A stretch of 64,000 nt of DNA from Leptotrichia wadei (GTDB lineage Bacteria > Fusobacteriota > Fusobacteriia > Fusobacteriales > Leptotrichiaceae): assembly GCF_007990545.2 (NCBI RefSeq), contig NZ_AP019829.2, positions 496,001 to 560,000 of the forward strand. The letters run 5' to 3'. Position numbers and translations under genes: made by a program. Below the pieces are notes generated by a model. That model was not told the DNA's origin and did no database searches. It saw nothing but the letters and a program-made list of their open reading frames with translations. Shown piece by piece: positions 26,553-36,756 of this stretch. Numbering within the stretch: the stretch's first letter is position 1; every line of letters begins with the position of its first letter.

Positions 26553-27843
26553 TAATGCAGACATAACTGAATTTAGAAAGAACGAAATAATAGAAGAATT
26601 ATTAAATATTACTTTATCTCAATTAAATGAAGATAATTTTATAATTTTTCCACCAATATTAAAAGAATCAGAAGATTTAGAAGAGAGTAATTTTATATTT
26701 GAATCAAAAAATAAAAAAGTATATACTCGAAATATAGTCGGGGTAATTGGAAAAGGACATGATGAAGTTAAAATTAAAACAAGATTTTTTAATAATTCTG
26801 AGTCACAATCTGATTATTTTCTTAAATATATGTTTCAAAAAGTACTTAATTATAATGTTATAAAAAATGAAACAAAAAGTGATAATTTAGGAATGTACTA
26901 TGATTTATTAATTTATTTATTCCCGTTTTATTTAAAGAGAGCTATGAAAAAAGGTCTATATAAAGAATATAAAACTAAAGAATACAATAATTTGAATGTT
27001 AGAGGAGCTATAAATATTATAAAAAATATAAATAAAAATATTCCATTTAATGGGAAAATATCTTATACAACAAGAGAGTTTAGTTTTGATAATAGAGTAA
27101 CTCAGATAATTAGACATACTTTAGAAAAAATAAAACAAAATTATAACTTTGATTTTTTCAATGATATGTTTTTAAAAGAAGATATACAAATACTTGTACA
27201 AAATACAAAAAGTTATAAAAATTCTGATTTGGTCAAAATATTAAAAGATAATATACTTAATCCAGTTAGACATAGCTATTATGAAGAATATTATGATTTA
27301 CAAAAATTATGCATTCAAATTTTAAAAAATGAAAAAATAGATTTTGGAAATAACGATAATAAAATTCATGGAATAATAATAGATGTTGCCTGGCTTTGGG
27401 AAGAGTATTTAAACACTATGTTGATAAATAAAAAATTCATTCACCCTAAAAATAAAAAATCGGAAAAAGGTATTTCTTTGTTTAGCAATAGGCAAAGAAT
27501 GGTCTATCCTGATTTTTATAACCTTGATGAAAAAATTATATTAGATGCAAAATACAAGAAATTAGGAAAAAACAAAAAAGAAATTTACAGAGAAGATTTA
27601 TATCAATTAATAAGTTATTTGCATATAATAGAAGGTAAAAAATCAGGAGTAATCTATCCGGATATAGACAAATCCGAATCTAATGAAATAGGACAATTAA
27701 ATGGATGTGGTGGAGAAATATTTAAAATTTCTTTTAAAATTCCACAAGAAATATCTAATTATAAAGAATTTGTTGTTGAAATAAAAAAAAGTGAAAAAAT
27801 TTTTTTAAATAAGATAGATTGTATAAAAAAAATTATAAAATAA
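26527..27843 (+). CDS. mcrC: McrC-type nuclease subunit
   Basis: 438 residues; in-frame ATG codons at 26527 and 26530. The N-terminal beta-rich part (RNIVGVIGKGHDEVKIKTRF) is the McrB-contact domain. The C-terminal PD-(D/E)XK nuclease has MVYPDFYN followed by ILDAKYKK and YQLISYLHI, matching the D...DxK pattern of McrC. It cuts DNA when stimulated by McrB. Coupled translation from the overlap with mcrB ensures a fixed ratio. It ends 39 bp before leuB, so McrBC lies in the leucine gene run without obvious boundaries. Confidence 0.9.
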   Translation: MMEKMILTDNADITEFRKNEIIEELLNITLSQLNEDNFIIFPPILKESEDLEESNFIFESKNKKVYTRNIVGVIGKGHDEVKIKTRFFNNSESQSDYFLKYMFQKVLNYNVIKNETKSDNLGMYYDLLIYLFPFYLKRAMKKGLYKEYKTKEYNNLNVRGAINIIKNINKNIPFNGKISYTTREFSFDNRVTQIIRHTLEKIKQNYNFDFFNDMFLKEDIQILVQNTKSYKNSDLVKILKDNILNPVRHSYYEEYYDLQKLCIQILKNEKIDFGNNDNKIHGIIIDVAWLWEEYLNTMLINKKFIHPKNKKSEKGISLFSNRQRMVYPDFYNLDEKIILDAKYKKLGKNKKEIYREDLYQLISYLHIIEGKKSGVIYPDIDKSESNEIGQLNGCGGEIFKISFKIPQEISNYKEFVVEIKKSEKIFLNKIDCIKKIIK

Positions 27844-27882
27844 ATATTTGTTGAAATATTTTAAAAGAAAGGAAGTAAAAAA

Positions 27883-28941
27883 ATGAACTACAAAATTGCA
27901 TTATTAAAAGGGGACGGAATTGGTCCAGAAATCGTTGATGAAGCGGTAAAAGTTTTGGATAAAATTGGAGAAAAATTTGGGCATAAATTTGAGTATACAC
28001 AAGGATATTTGGGAGGAGAATCTATTGATAAATATGGGATTCCTTATTCTGAAGAAACTGCGAAAATTTGTAAAGAGAGTGACTCGATTTTGTTAGGATC
28101 GGTTGGAGGGCCTAAATGGGATAATGTTGAGCCTGATAAAAGACCTGAAAAAGGACTTCTTGCGATAAGAAAAGACTTGGGAGTTTATACAAATTTAAGA
28201 CCAGCGGTTCTGTTTAAGCAATTGAAAAGTGCTAGTCCATTGAAAGATGAAATAATTGGAGAAGGGCTAGATGTAATGATAGTTAGAGAGCTTACAGGAG
28301 GAATTTATTTTGGACCTAGAGAATATTCTGATGAAAAAGCTGTCGATACATTGCCATATACAAAAGGGGAAATTGAAAGAATTGCAAAAAAAGCGTTTGA
28401 AATTGCAAAATTAAGAGGGAAAAAAATTACAAGTGTGGATAAACATAATGTTTTAGATACTTCAAAATTGTGGAGAAAAACAGTAAATGAACTTGCAAAA
28501 GATTATCCAGAAGTGGAAGTTTCCCACATGTATGTGGATAACGCTGCAATGCAATTGATTGCAAATCCAAGACAATTTGATGTAATTTTGACAGATAATA
28601 TGTTTGGAGATATTTTGTCAGATGAGGCTTCAATGCTTACAGGATCACTTGGAATGTTGCCATCAGCAAGTTTAGGAGATGGAAAAGTTGGACTTTATGA
28701 ACCAAGCCACGGTTCAGCACCAGACATCGCTGGACAAAACATCGCAAACCCAATCGCAACAATTTTATCAGCAGCAATGATGTTAAGATACGCATTTAAC
28801 TTGACAAAAGAAGCAGACGCAATTGAAAAAGCAATCGAAGAAGTGTTGGAGGATGGATTCAGAACAGCTGATATTTATACTGATGGACTGAAAAAAGTTG
28901 GAACAAAAGAAATGGGAAATGAAATTGTTAAAAGAATATAA
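27883..28941 (+). CDS. leuB: 3-isopropylmalate dehydrogenase
   Basis: 352 residues, normal length. It oxidises and decarboxylates 3-isopropylmalate to 4-methyl-2-oxopentanoate using NAD. The N-terminal [16 protein letters not shown], the substrate-binding SVGGPKWD and [12 protein letters not shown], the metal-binding [20 protein letters not shown] and the NAD-site [19 protein letters not shown] are all intact. AAAGGAAG precedes the ATG. It is the last branched-chain gene in the window, and a structured AT-rich spacer follows. Confidence 0.96.
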   Translation: MNYKIALLKGDGIGPEIVDEAVKVLDKIGEKFGHKFEYTQGYLGGESIDKYGIPYSEETAKICKESDSILLGSVGGPKWDNVEPDKRPEKGLLAIRKDLGVYTNLRPAVLFKQLKSASPLKDEIIGEGLDVMIVRELTGGIYFGPREYSDEKAVDTLPYTKGEIERIAKKAFEIAKLRGKKITSVDKHNVLDTSKLWRKTVNELAKDYPEVEVSHMYVDNAAMQLIANPRQFDVILTDNMFGDILSDEASMLTGSLGMLPSASLGDGKVGLYEPSHGSAPDIAGQNIANPIATILSAAMMLRYAFNLTKEADAIEKAIEEVLEDGFRTADIYTDGLKKVGTKEMGNEIVKRI

Positions 28942-28987
28942 TTTACTTTTTTGAATTTTAGAATTATACTCAAATTTATTTTAAATT

Positions 28988-29063
28988 AAACTGCTAAAAA
29001 TTATATGAATTTAGGAATTGACTAAAATAGTCATAGTTTTTGAGTTCAGTTTTAAAGCAGTTT
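28988..29063 (+). other. nested inverted repeats after leuB
   Basis: AAACTGCT (28988-28995) pairs with AGCAGTTT (29056-29063), enclosing a small hairpin GACTA-AAA-TAGTC (29020-29032). A short T run follows. It could be a weak terminator for the leu transcript or an RNA structure. Evidence is pairing only. Confidence 0.3.
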
Positions 29064-29207
29064 TACTATAGAATTGTTGATAATTATATAGATTTTGAAT
29101 TTAATATTAGTAAAGTAAAACCAGGAGTCTTGATTTTTTGTGTAATTAAAAGATTTCGATTACTAAATAAGAGTTATTAAGGAAAAGTAAAAAAAGGAGG
29201 GGTTAGC

Positions 29208-30899
29208 ATGAAAAAAAGTATGCCAATCGGAATTTCAGATTTTAAAAAAATCATCAAAGAAAATTATTATTATTTTGACAAAACAAATTTAATTGAAAAA
29301 ATTTTAACAGATAATTCAGAAGTCAAATTATTCGCTCGTCCAAGAAGATTTGGGAAAACATTAAATATGTCAATGTTAAAATATTTTTTTGATATTAAAG
29401 AAAAAGATGAAAATCGAGAATTATTCAAAAATTTGAAAATTTCTAAAAGTAAATTTTTTGAAAAGCAAGGATCGGCTCCTGTTATTTCAATTTCTTTTAG
29501 GAATTATTCTGAAAAGAATTGGGAAAATGGATTTAAAACGGTAAAAACGGCGATTGCTGATATTTATGCTGAATTTAAATTTTTAATGGACAAGTTAGAT
29601 AAAAGAGAGTTAAAGAAATTTGAGAATATTTGGTTGGAAACGGATGAAGGGGATTGGAAAAATTCCTTATTAATGTTGACTAAGTATTTGTATGAATATT
29701 ACGGGCAGAAGGTAATAGTTTTAATAGATGAATACGATCATCCAATAGTTGATTCTTATGTTAAAGGTTATTATGATGATGCAATAGATTTTTTTAAAAG
29801 TTTTTATGGTATGGTTTTGAAGGATAATAATTACTTGGAAATGGGAATCATGACAGGAATTTTGCGTGTTGCAAAAGAAAATATTTTTTCAGGATTGAAT
29901 AATTTAGAAGTTCATACGATTTTGGATAATGAATTTACAGAATATTTTGGAATTACAGAAGAAGAAGTTAATCAGGCAGTAAAAGATTTTGATTTGGAAT
30001 ATGAGCTAGAAGATGTTCAAAAATGGTACAACGGATATTTATTTGGCGATAGAAAAGTTTATAATCCATGGTCTATCGTAAATTTCTTAAAGCGAAAAAA
30101 ATTGAAACCATATTGGGTAAATACTAGTGGGAATGAACTTATAAAATTATATTTGAGAAAATTGAAAAATGAAATTTTTGATGATTTTTCACAACTTTTA
30201 AATAAAAAGAGTATTTCCAAAAGAATAAATGATAATATGATTTTTGAAAATTTAGAAACAAATTTTAGTAAAAATATATGGAATTTATTTTTTCATAGTG
30301 GATATTTAACTTTAGCTGAAGAGTATGACGAAAATAGAAATGATGTAAGTTTAAAAATTCCAAACGAAGAAATTTTGAGAATGTTTTCTGAAATGTTTAT
30401 TGATTTGTATTTTGAAAATTATGATATATTTTTAGAAGTGACAAAGGCATTAAAAAAAGGAGACGCTGAAAAATTTAAGAGAGAATTAAATAAGATTTTA
30501 TTGGAAAATGTTGGAATATTTGATGTAGGCGGAATTTACAAGGAACAATTTTATCGCGGATTTATGTTGGGATTAGTTATAATGCTAAAAAATGAATATG
30601 AAATTTCTTCCAATAATTTTGCTGGAAAAGGCAGATATGATTTGCTTTTGAAGCCAAAAAATCTTGAAAAAAGAAAAGAAGGAATTATTTTAGAATTGAA
30701 AATTGTAAATTCTTCTCAAAAATTGAGTGAAAATGAAATTCAAAAAGAGTTAGAAAAAGAATGTGATATTGCATTAAAACAAATTGAGGAAAAGAAATAT
30801 TCTTCAGTACTAAAAAATGCTGGGATTGATAATATTTTGAAAATTGGATTGGCGTTTTTGGGTAAAGAAGCGGAAGTTAAATTTGAAAGGGAAATTTAG
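29208..30899 (+). CDS. AAA-ATPase-like protein with C-terminal PD-(D/E)XK domain
   Basis: 563 residues. The N-terminus (MPIGISDFKKIIKENYYYFD, KTNLIEKIL) and ARPRRFGKTLNMSM with its RFGKT phosphate loop are the AAA-ATPase-like family, followed by VIVLIDEYDHPI (Walker B). The C-terminal ~110 residues carry the nuclease-like core GRYDLLLKPKN then GIILELKIV, as in PDDEXK_9. Such fusions are abundant in Leptotrichia, Bacteroidetes and other genomes, often as multicopy families; a mobile or defence role is suspected but unproven. AAAAGGAGGGG gives a strong start. It lies just before the Type III mod gene. Confidence 0.88.
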   Translation: MKKSMPIGISDFKKIIKENYYYFDKTNLIEKILTDNSEVKLFARPRRFGKTLNMSMLKYFFDIKEKDENRELFKNLKISKSKFFEKQGSAPVISISFRNYSEKNWENGFKTVKTAIADIYAEFKFLMDKLDKRELKKFENIWLETDEGDWKNSLLMLTKYLYEYYGQKVIVLIDEYDHPIVDSYVKGYYDDAIDFFKSFYGMVLKDNNYLEMGIMTGILRVAKENIFSGLNNLEVHTILDNEFTEYFGITEEEVNQAVKDFDLEYELEDVQKWYNGYLFGDRKVYNPWSIVNFLKRKKLKPYWVNTSGNELIKLYLRKLKNEIFDDFSQLLNKKSISKRINDNMIFENLETNFSKNIWNLFFHSGYLTLAEEYDENRNDVSLKIPNEEILRMFSEMFIDLYFENYDIFLEVTKALKKGDAEKFKRELNKILLENVGIFDVGGIYKEQFYRGFMLGLVIMLKNEYEISSNNFAGKGRYDLLLKPKNLEKRKEGIILELKIVNSSQKLSENEIQKELEKECDIALKQIEEKKYSSVLKNAGIDNILKIGLAFLGKEAEVKFEREI

Positions 30900-30970
30900 T
30901 TTTAAAAATTTAAATTAGAAATTTTTAGTAATTAAGGTGAGAGTTTTTTGGGGGAAGATAGGAGAATGAA

Positions 30971-33033
30971 ATGTTAAATAAAAAAATAGAAAATTTGTTG
31001 AAATCGAATAAAAAATATATTTCAGAGAAAAATGAAATATTAAAGGCTAAAGTATATGAAGATGCAGTAAATATTAATAAAGAATTAATAGAGTTACTAC
31101 TTTCAGATGGTAAAGTAAAGAAAACTTATTTTACCGAAATTAATGGAGTACTTGTGTTTGATAAACAAGGATTTTTAAATTTTTTAGAATCAAAAGATTT
31201 TTTACCTGACAGTTATACAGCTTTTAAAAATAAAATAGGACTTACTGATCGAAATGGTAATTACTTATCAGATAATGATGATGTTGTATTATCCTTTCCT
31301 TATAAAGATTGTGTATTGGTGGGTGGACAAGATAAAGATGATCAAAAGAGAGAAGAAAAAATGTATAATGAAATACTTGCAAGTGAAGAAATAAGCACAT
31401 TATTTTCTCCAAAAGTCTTGACAAATATAAAAAGATTTGGCAAAATTTCTAGTCAGTCAGTCAGTCAGTCAGTCAGTCAGTCAGTCAGTCAGTCAGTCAG
31501 TCAGTCAGTCAGTCAGTCAGTCAGTCAGTCAGCATAATGTAACCTTTAGTGAAAATGATAACTTAATTATAAAAGGAAATAATCTTATAGCACTTGCAAG
31601 TTTACTTAAAAGATATGAAGGGAAAGTAAAATGTATTTATATAGATCCACCGTATAATACAGGAAATGACAGTTTTAAGTATAATGACAGATTTAATCAT
31701 TCTACTTGGCTTACATTTATGAAAAATAGACTGGAATTGGCGAAAAAGTTGCTTAGTGATAATGGAGTAATTACTGTGCAATGTGATGATAGAGAACATA
31801 TTGATGGATGAAATATTTGGAAGAGAGAACTTTCTTAATTGTGTAGCAATTAAAATGAGCGAAAGTAGTGGAGTTAAAATGAATCATGCTAAAAATAAAT
31901 TTCCTAAACTTAAAGAATATATATTAATATATGTTAAACCTAAATTTAAGGGTTTTATTGAAATTGACAAATATAAAGAAACAAAATGGGATTTAGAAAA
32001 TAATATTTTTATAGAAAATTTGACGATGGAACAAAGGAATTTGCTCATAAATTTGGAAATGAAAGAAATAAATAGTGAGGAGGATGAAATTGTAGCAAAT
32101 GATATATTAAAATTTTCTAAGAAAATATCGTTATCAGAGAAAATCAAAACCCTTAATTTTAAAAATAAAGAAGAGAAAGAAGAATGGCTATTTAAAAATA
32201 GTTATAGAATTATAAAAACAGCAGGGTCTTCTAGTTTAACAACTTTGGTAAAAAAAATAAAAGAGATACCCAATCAAGATTTGGCAGCGGCAGTTTCTAA
32301 AAAGGGAGTATTATTTTTTTATATAACAGACTTTAATAGAAAAAGTAAACAACCAAGACTGCAAGTAATATTTGCTGATTCAAATATATTTAAGAATCCT
32401 TGTGATTTTTGGCAGGATGTAAAAACAACAGGAGCTATTTCAGATGAAGGTGGAGTTAAATTTGTAAATTCTAAAAAACCAGAAAAAATATTATATCGAT
32501 TAATCAAAATGATAACTAAACCAAATGACATAATACTAGATTTTTTCTTGGGTTCTGGAACAACAGCAGCAGTAGCTCATAAAATGGGAAGAAGATATAT
32601 TGGAATAGAACAGATGGATTATATTGAAGATATTACTGTAAAAAGATTGAAAAAAGTTATAGATGGAGAACAAACAGGTATTTCAAAAACTGTGAACTGG
32701 CAAGGTGGTGGCTCTTTTGTCTATTGTGAACTCAAGGAAAATGGACAAAAATTAATAGATAGCATTTTGTCTAGTGATGAAAAAAGTATTGATGAAATAA
32801 AAGAAAAGATATTTTCTGATGATAGAATAGTTCCATATATTACAAGACAGGAATTGGAAAAAGCAGATAAAGATTTTTTTGATTTAAAATTTGAAGAAAA
32901 GAAAAAAGTTTTAATAGATTTGGTAGATAAAAATAAACTGTATATAAATTATTCTGATATTGATAATGAAGAATATGATATTTCGAAAGAAGAAAAACAG
33001 TTTAATGATTCTTTCTATAAGGATGTGAGATAA
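30971..33033 (+). pseudogene. mod: Type III DNA methyltransferase (mod), repeat-tract gene now in three frames
   Basis: Three successive frames make one Mod protein. Frame one (30971-31537) gives the N-terminal domain and reads into an AGTC tract as Ser-Gln-Ser-Val, then stops at TAA. Frame two (to 31811) resumes with LIIKGNNLIALASLLKRY and catalytic motif IV DPPYNTGNDSF. Frame three (31783-33033) continues from MDEIFGRENF through the target-recognition region to motif I DFFLGSGTTAAVAHKMGRRY. The first break is at the repeat and would be healed by 19 or 22 units in place of 20. The second, at about 31800, is a fixed lesion: between EH and LMDEIFG, where related Mods have about five residues, only 1 nt remains, consistent with loss of about 14 nt. 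As it stands no full-length Mod can be made. Confidence 0.88.
31451..31532 (+). repeat. tetranucleotide contingency tract (AGTC)20
   Basis: Twenty perfect AGTC units (31451-31530) plus a partial AG, inside the mod coding sequence. In frame they encode repeated SQSV. Slipped-strand change by 4 nt alters the reading frame, the classic mechanism of phase-variable Type III mod genes. With 20 units the upstream frame ends at the TAA just beyond the tract; loss of one unit or gain of two would connect it to the DPPYNTG frame. Confidence 0.95.
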
Positions 33034-33035
33034 TT

Positions 33036-35630
33036 ATGGAAAGATTTTTATATGAAAAATTAGATGTATCAAGGGAAACTGGAGCTATAAAAGAAATTCC
33101 AAATTTTTTGAAACAAGGATTATCTAAAAGAATAGAATTGAGAGAATATCAGAAAGAAGCATTTGAAAATTTTATAACTTATTTTGAAAATGAAAAACTT
33201 AATAAAAATAAACAGGTTCATACACTTTTTCATATGGCTACAGGAAGTGGAAAGACTGTTATTATGGCAGGACTTATTTTGTATTTGTATGAAAAAGGAT
33301 ATAGAAATTTTTTATTTTTTGTAAATCAGACAAATATTTTGGAAAAAACGAAAGATAACTTTATAAATGTTTTATCAAATAAATATTTATTTAACGAAGA
33401 TTTAAACTATCTTGGAGAAAAAGTAAAAATAAATGTGGTAGATAATTTTCAGAGAGATGTATTTAAAAATAATAATATAAATATATGTTTTACAACGATA
33501 CAAAAATTACATTTAGATTTATTTGAAAATAAAGAAAATGCAATGACTGGAGATGATTTTGAAAATAATAAAGTTGTATTCATATCTGATGAGAGTCATC
33601 ATGTAAATACGTTTACTAAAAATAGAACAAAAGAAGAAAAAGAAATTCAGAAAAGTTGGGAAACTTCGATAATGAATGCTTTTTATAGCAATAAAAATAG
33701 TATTTTGTTAGAATTTACTGCAACGGCTGATTTAAAAGATAAAAATGTGGAAGAAAAATATAGGGATAAAATAATCTATAACTATCCGCTCAAAAATTTT
33801 AGAGAAAGTGGATACACAAAAGATTTTGTAAATTTTAGTATTAATACTGATACTTGGAAACGAACTTTAATTGCATTAATACTGAATGAATATAGGAGAT
33901 TTTTGTTTTCAGACTGTGGATAAAATATAAAACCTGTAATAATGTTAAAGTCAAAAGTAATTAAAGAATCGAGAAGTTTTTATGATGAATTTTTTGAAAA
34001 AATAAATAAACTAGATAGTAGTGATTTTGAAAATCTTCCGAAAGAAGATAAATATTTAAAAAAAGCATTAGATTACTTTAGAGACAAAGATAAAAATAAA
34101 ACTTTTGAATTTTTAAAAGAAAGCATTAGAGATAGTTTTGTAGAAGAAAAAGCTATTATTATTAATGGAAATGAAGATAATAATGTTGAAAAACAATTGC
34201 TTTTAAATTCACTTGAAGATAAAAAAAATAATAAACGAATTATTTTTGCAGTAGATATGTTAAATGAAGGATGGGATGTACTTAATTTGTTCGATATTGT
34301 AAGACTTTATGATACAAGAAGTAGTGCGAGTTATACAATAAAAGAAGCTCAACTTATTGGTCGTGGAGCAAGATACTGTCCTTTTTTAGTAAATGAGGAG
34401 CAAGAAAAATTTAAAAGGAAATATGATTTTGACTTAGACAATAAATATAGAATACTTGAAACTATGTTTTTTCATAGTATAGACGATTCAAAATATATAT
34501 CTGAATTGAAAAAGGCTCTTATCGAAATTGGATTACAAGAAAAAAACATGATTGAAAGAAAATATATTTTAAAAGCTGAATTTAAAAATACAGATTTTTA
34601 TAATCATGGATATGTATTTTCAAATAGTAGAATTGAAAAAACTCGAGAGAATATTTATGAAATAGAAGAAGATTTGAAATATAAAACATTTTATCCGAAA
34701 AGTAAAAATAAAAATGCTAAAATAGAAAATTTGATTGACAATAAAAATGAAAAAATCTCTGACAATATTGAAATAAAAAAAATAAAATTAAGTGAAATTG
34801 ACTATAATATTTTATCAGGTACAGCTATTTATTTTAATGAATTAAAATTTAATTTCCTTAAAGAAAAATATCCTAATTTAAAAACTCTAAAGGAATTTTT
34901 GACAGGTGAAAATTATTTAGGGAATATAGGGATAGAATTTAAATATGTAAAAGGAAGTGAGATAACAGGGAAAGATGTTTATAGAGAATTGAAACAGGAA
35001 GTGTTTCCCGTGATTTGTAAGCATATAAATGAAATAAAAACTGAATATGAAGGAAGAGAAGAATTTGAGCCTTATAAGATAAAAAATGTTATAAAAGACA
35101 AGACAATATATTTAAGCAGAATAAGTAGTGATGGAAAGGGAGAATCGCAAATAAAAACTTCTAGTAGTGAATTTAAATTAGATCTATCGGTAGAAGATTG
35201 GTACGTGTATGATGATAATTATGGAACAACAGAAGAAAAATCATTTATAAAATATTTTAAAACTGAAATAAAACCTAAACTAGACAAAAAGAATCTTGAA
35301 TATTATGTAATAAGAAATGAGAGATTTAGTGAACTTGCAATTTATTCATTTGACAAAGGTAAAAGATTTGAACCTGATTATTTATTATTCATAAAAAATA
35401 AAACTCTTGATGAAGGTAAGAATAAGGAATATCAAATTTATGCCGAACCAAAAGGAGAACATTTATTAGAAAAAGATAATTGGAAAGAAGAGTTCTTGCT
35501 TAAAATTGAAAAGAAACAAAAAATATCAAAAAATAATCAAAAAATAATAGGATTACCGTTTTTTTATGGAAAAGGGACTAAATTAAAAGAGTTTAGCGAA
35601 GTTATCAATAAATTTTTAGACCAAATTTGA
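33036..35630 (+). pseudogene. res: Type III restriction enzyme (res) with in-frame ochre stop
   Basis: The reading frame of 864 codons is interrupted by one TAA at 33921-33923, after FLFSDCG and before NIKPVIMLKSK; both sides are in the same frame. A Leu codon TTA to TAA is the simplest cause. Helicase motifs lie on both sides: MATGSGKTVIMAG (Walker A), ISDESHH (motif II), EFTATAD (motif III), then after the stop QLIGRGARYCPF (motif VI) and a C-terminal endonuclease core FEPDYLLFIKN...AEPKGEH. It starts 2 bp after the mod stop. With mod also broken, the Type III system appears non-functional unless the stop is an error. Confidence 0.85.
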
Positions 35631-35699
35631 GAATAACGTTAGAATAAAAAAAGTATATAGAAATATTTTAAAATTAATTACAAAGAAAGGACGGTTTTT

Positions 35700-36494
35700 A
35701 TGGAAAAAACTGGTGAAATTTTACATTATGAAAACATAACTTTCAGACGAGAAGGAAGAGAAATTTTAAAAGGTGTTGACTGGCACATAAATAAAGGAGA
35801 AAACTGGGCTTTATTAGGTTTAAATGGTTCTGGAAAATCCACTCTTTTGGGAATGATTCCAGCTTATAATTTCCCAACTTCAGGAGAAGTGCGAGTTTTT
35901 AGTCATAAATTTGGAAATTATGCTTGGACAAAGATTCGTGACAGAGTTGGTTTTGTGAGTTCTGCTTTGAATAATTTTTTGAGCACGTTAAATTCGCAAA
36001 AATTGGAAGATATTGTAATTTCTGGGAAATTTAGTTCGATTGGAATTTATCAAGAAGTTACAGATGAAGATAGAAAGAAAGCTGAAAAAATAATTGAAGA
36101 TTTTGGGATAACTTACATTAAAGACAAATATTTTGCAACATTATCACAAGGGGAGCAAAGACGGACATTGCTTGCCCGAGCATTTATGAATGAGCCAGAT
36201 TTGCTGATTTTAGATGAGCCGTGTTCAGGGCTAGATGTGAAAGCAAGAGAATATTTGCTGTCAGTTTTGGAAAAAAATTCTAAAAATGAAAATGCAGTTC
36301 CATTTATTTATGTGACGCATCAAATTGAGGAAGTGATTCCAGCGATAACTCATGTAGCTCTTTTGAAAGATGGAAAAGTTTTTGCAAAAGGTAGAAAAAA
36401 AGATATTTTGATAGACAAAATTTTGTCAGAAATGTTCGAGATGCCAGTAAAAATTGTTTGGGAAAATGATAGGCCTTGGCTGATTGTAAAATAA
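35700..36494 (+). CDS. ABC transporter-type ATPase, orphan (ModF/YlmA-like)
   Basis: 264 residues, one nucleotide-binding domain. Walker A GLNGSGKSTLL, Q-loop region VGFVSSALN, signature LSQGEQRR, Walker B LLILDEPCSGLD and H-loop VTHQIEEV are all intact. No permease or binding-protein gene is adjacent. The overall pattern (YENITFRREGREILKGVDWH, THQIEE..P.ITHVALL.DG) recalls soluble ATPases of the ModF/YlmA type, which may not be transporters. AAAGAAAGGACGG precedes the ATG. Role unknown. Confidence 0.85.
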   Translation: MEKTGEILHYENITFRREGREILKGVDWHINKGENWALLGLNGSGKSTLLGMIPAYNFPTSGEVRVFSHKFGNYAWTKIRDRVGFVSSALNNFLSTLNSQKLEDIVISGKFSSIGIYQEVTDEDRKKAEKIIEDFGITYIKDKYFATLSQGEQRRTLLARAFMNEPDLLILDEPCSGLDVKAREYLLSVLEKNSKNENAVPFIYVTHQIEEVIPAITHVALLKDGKVFAKGRKKDILIDKILSEMFEMPVKIVWENDRPWLIVK

Positions 36495-36504
36495 TAAAAA
36501 TTAG

Positions 36505-36586
36505 AGAGTGTCCAAATTTGTGTAAATATATCAAATCCATTAATAAGGATCATTTGAGATTATTTACACAAAAAAGTTTACACTCT
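36505..36586. mobile_element. MITE-like hairpin element (possible IS256-type remnant)
   Basis: 82 bp whose ends are imperfect inverted repeats of about 25 bp: AGAGTGTCCAAATTTGTGTA at the left and TTTACACAAAAAAGTTTACA..CTCT at the right. The inner part also pairs (TCAAAT with ATTTGA), so the whole folds as one hairpin. The GAGTGT terminal motif is like that of IS256-type transposons, but no transposase is present and no clear target duplication was found. Confidence 0.5.
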
Positions 36587-36756
36587 TATTTTAACAAAAA
36601 GATAGCAAGAAGTCTCCGACTTCTATAAGTGGGAGATGAATTGCTTTTTTTGTAAAAAAATTGAAAAAAGGATATGTCTATGATACAATTTTTGTGTAAA
36701 ATATTGAAGAGAAGTCATTAAAAATAATATTCAAAATCAAAAGGAGGTGTAATTTT

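Noticed and set aside
31451-31532. The AGTC array as a CRISPR or satellite
   Set aside because: Units are only 4 bp, perfect and without spacers, and lie inside a methylase gene.
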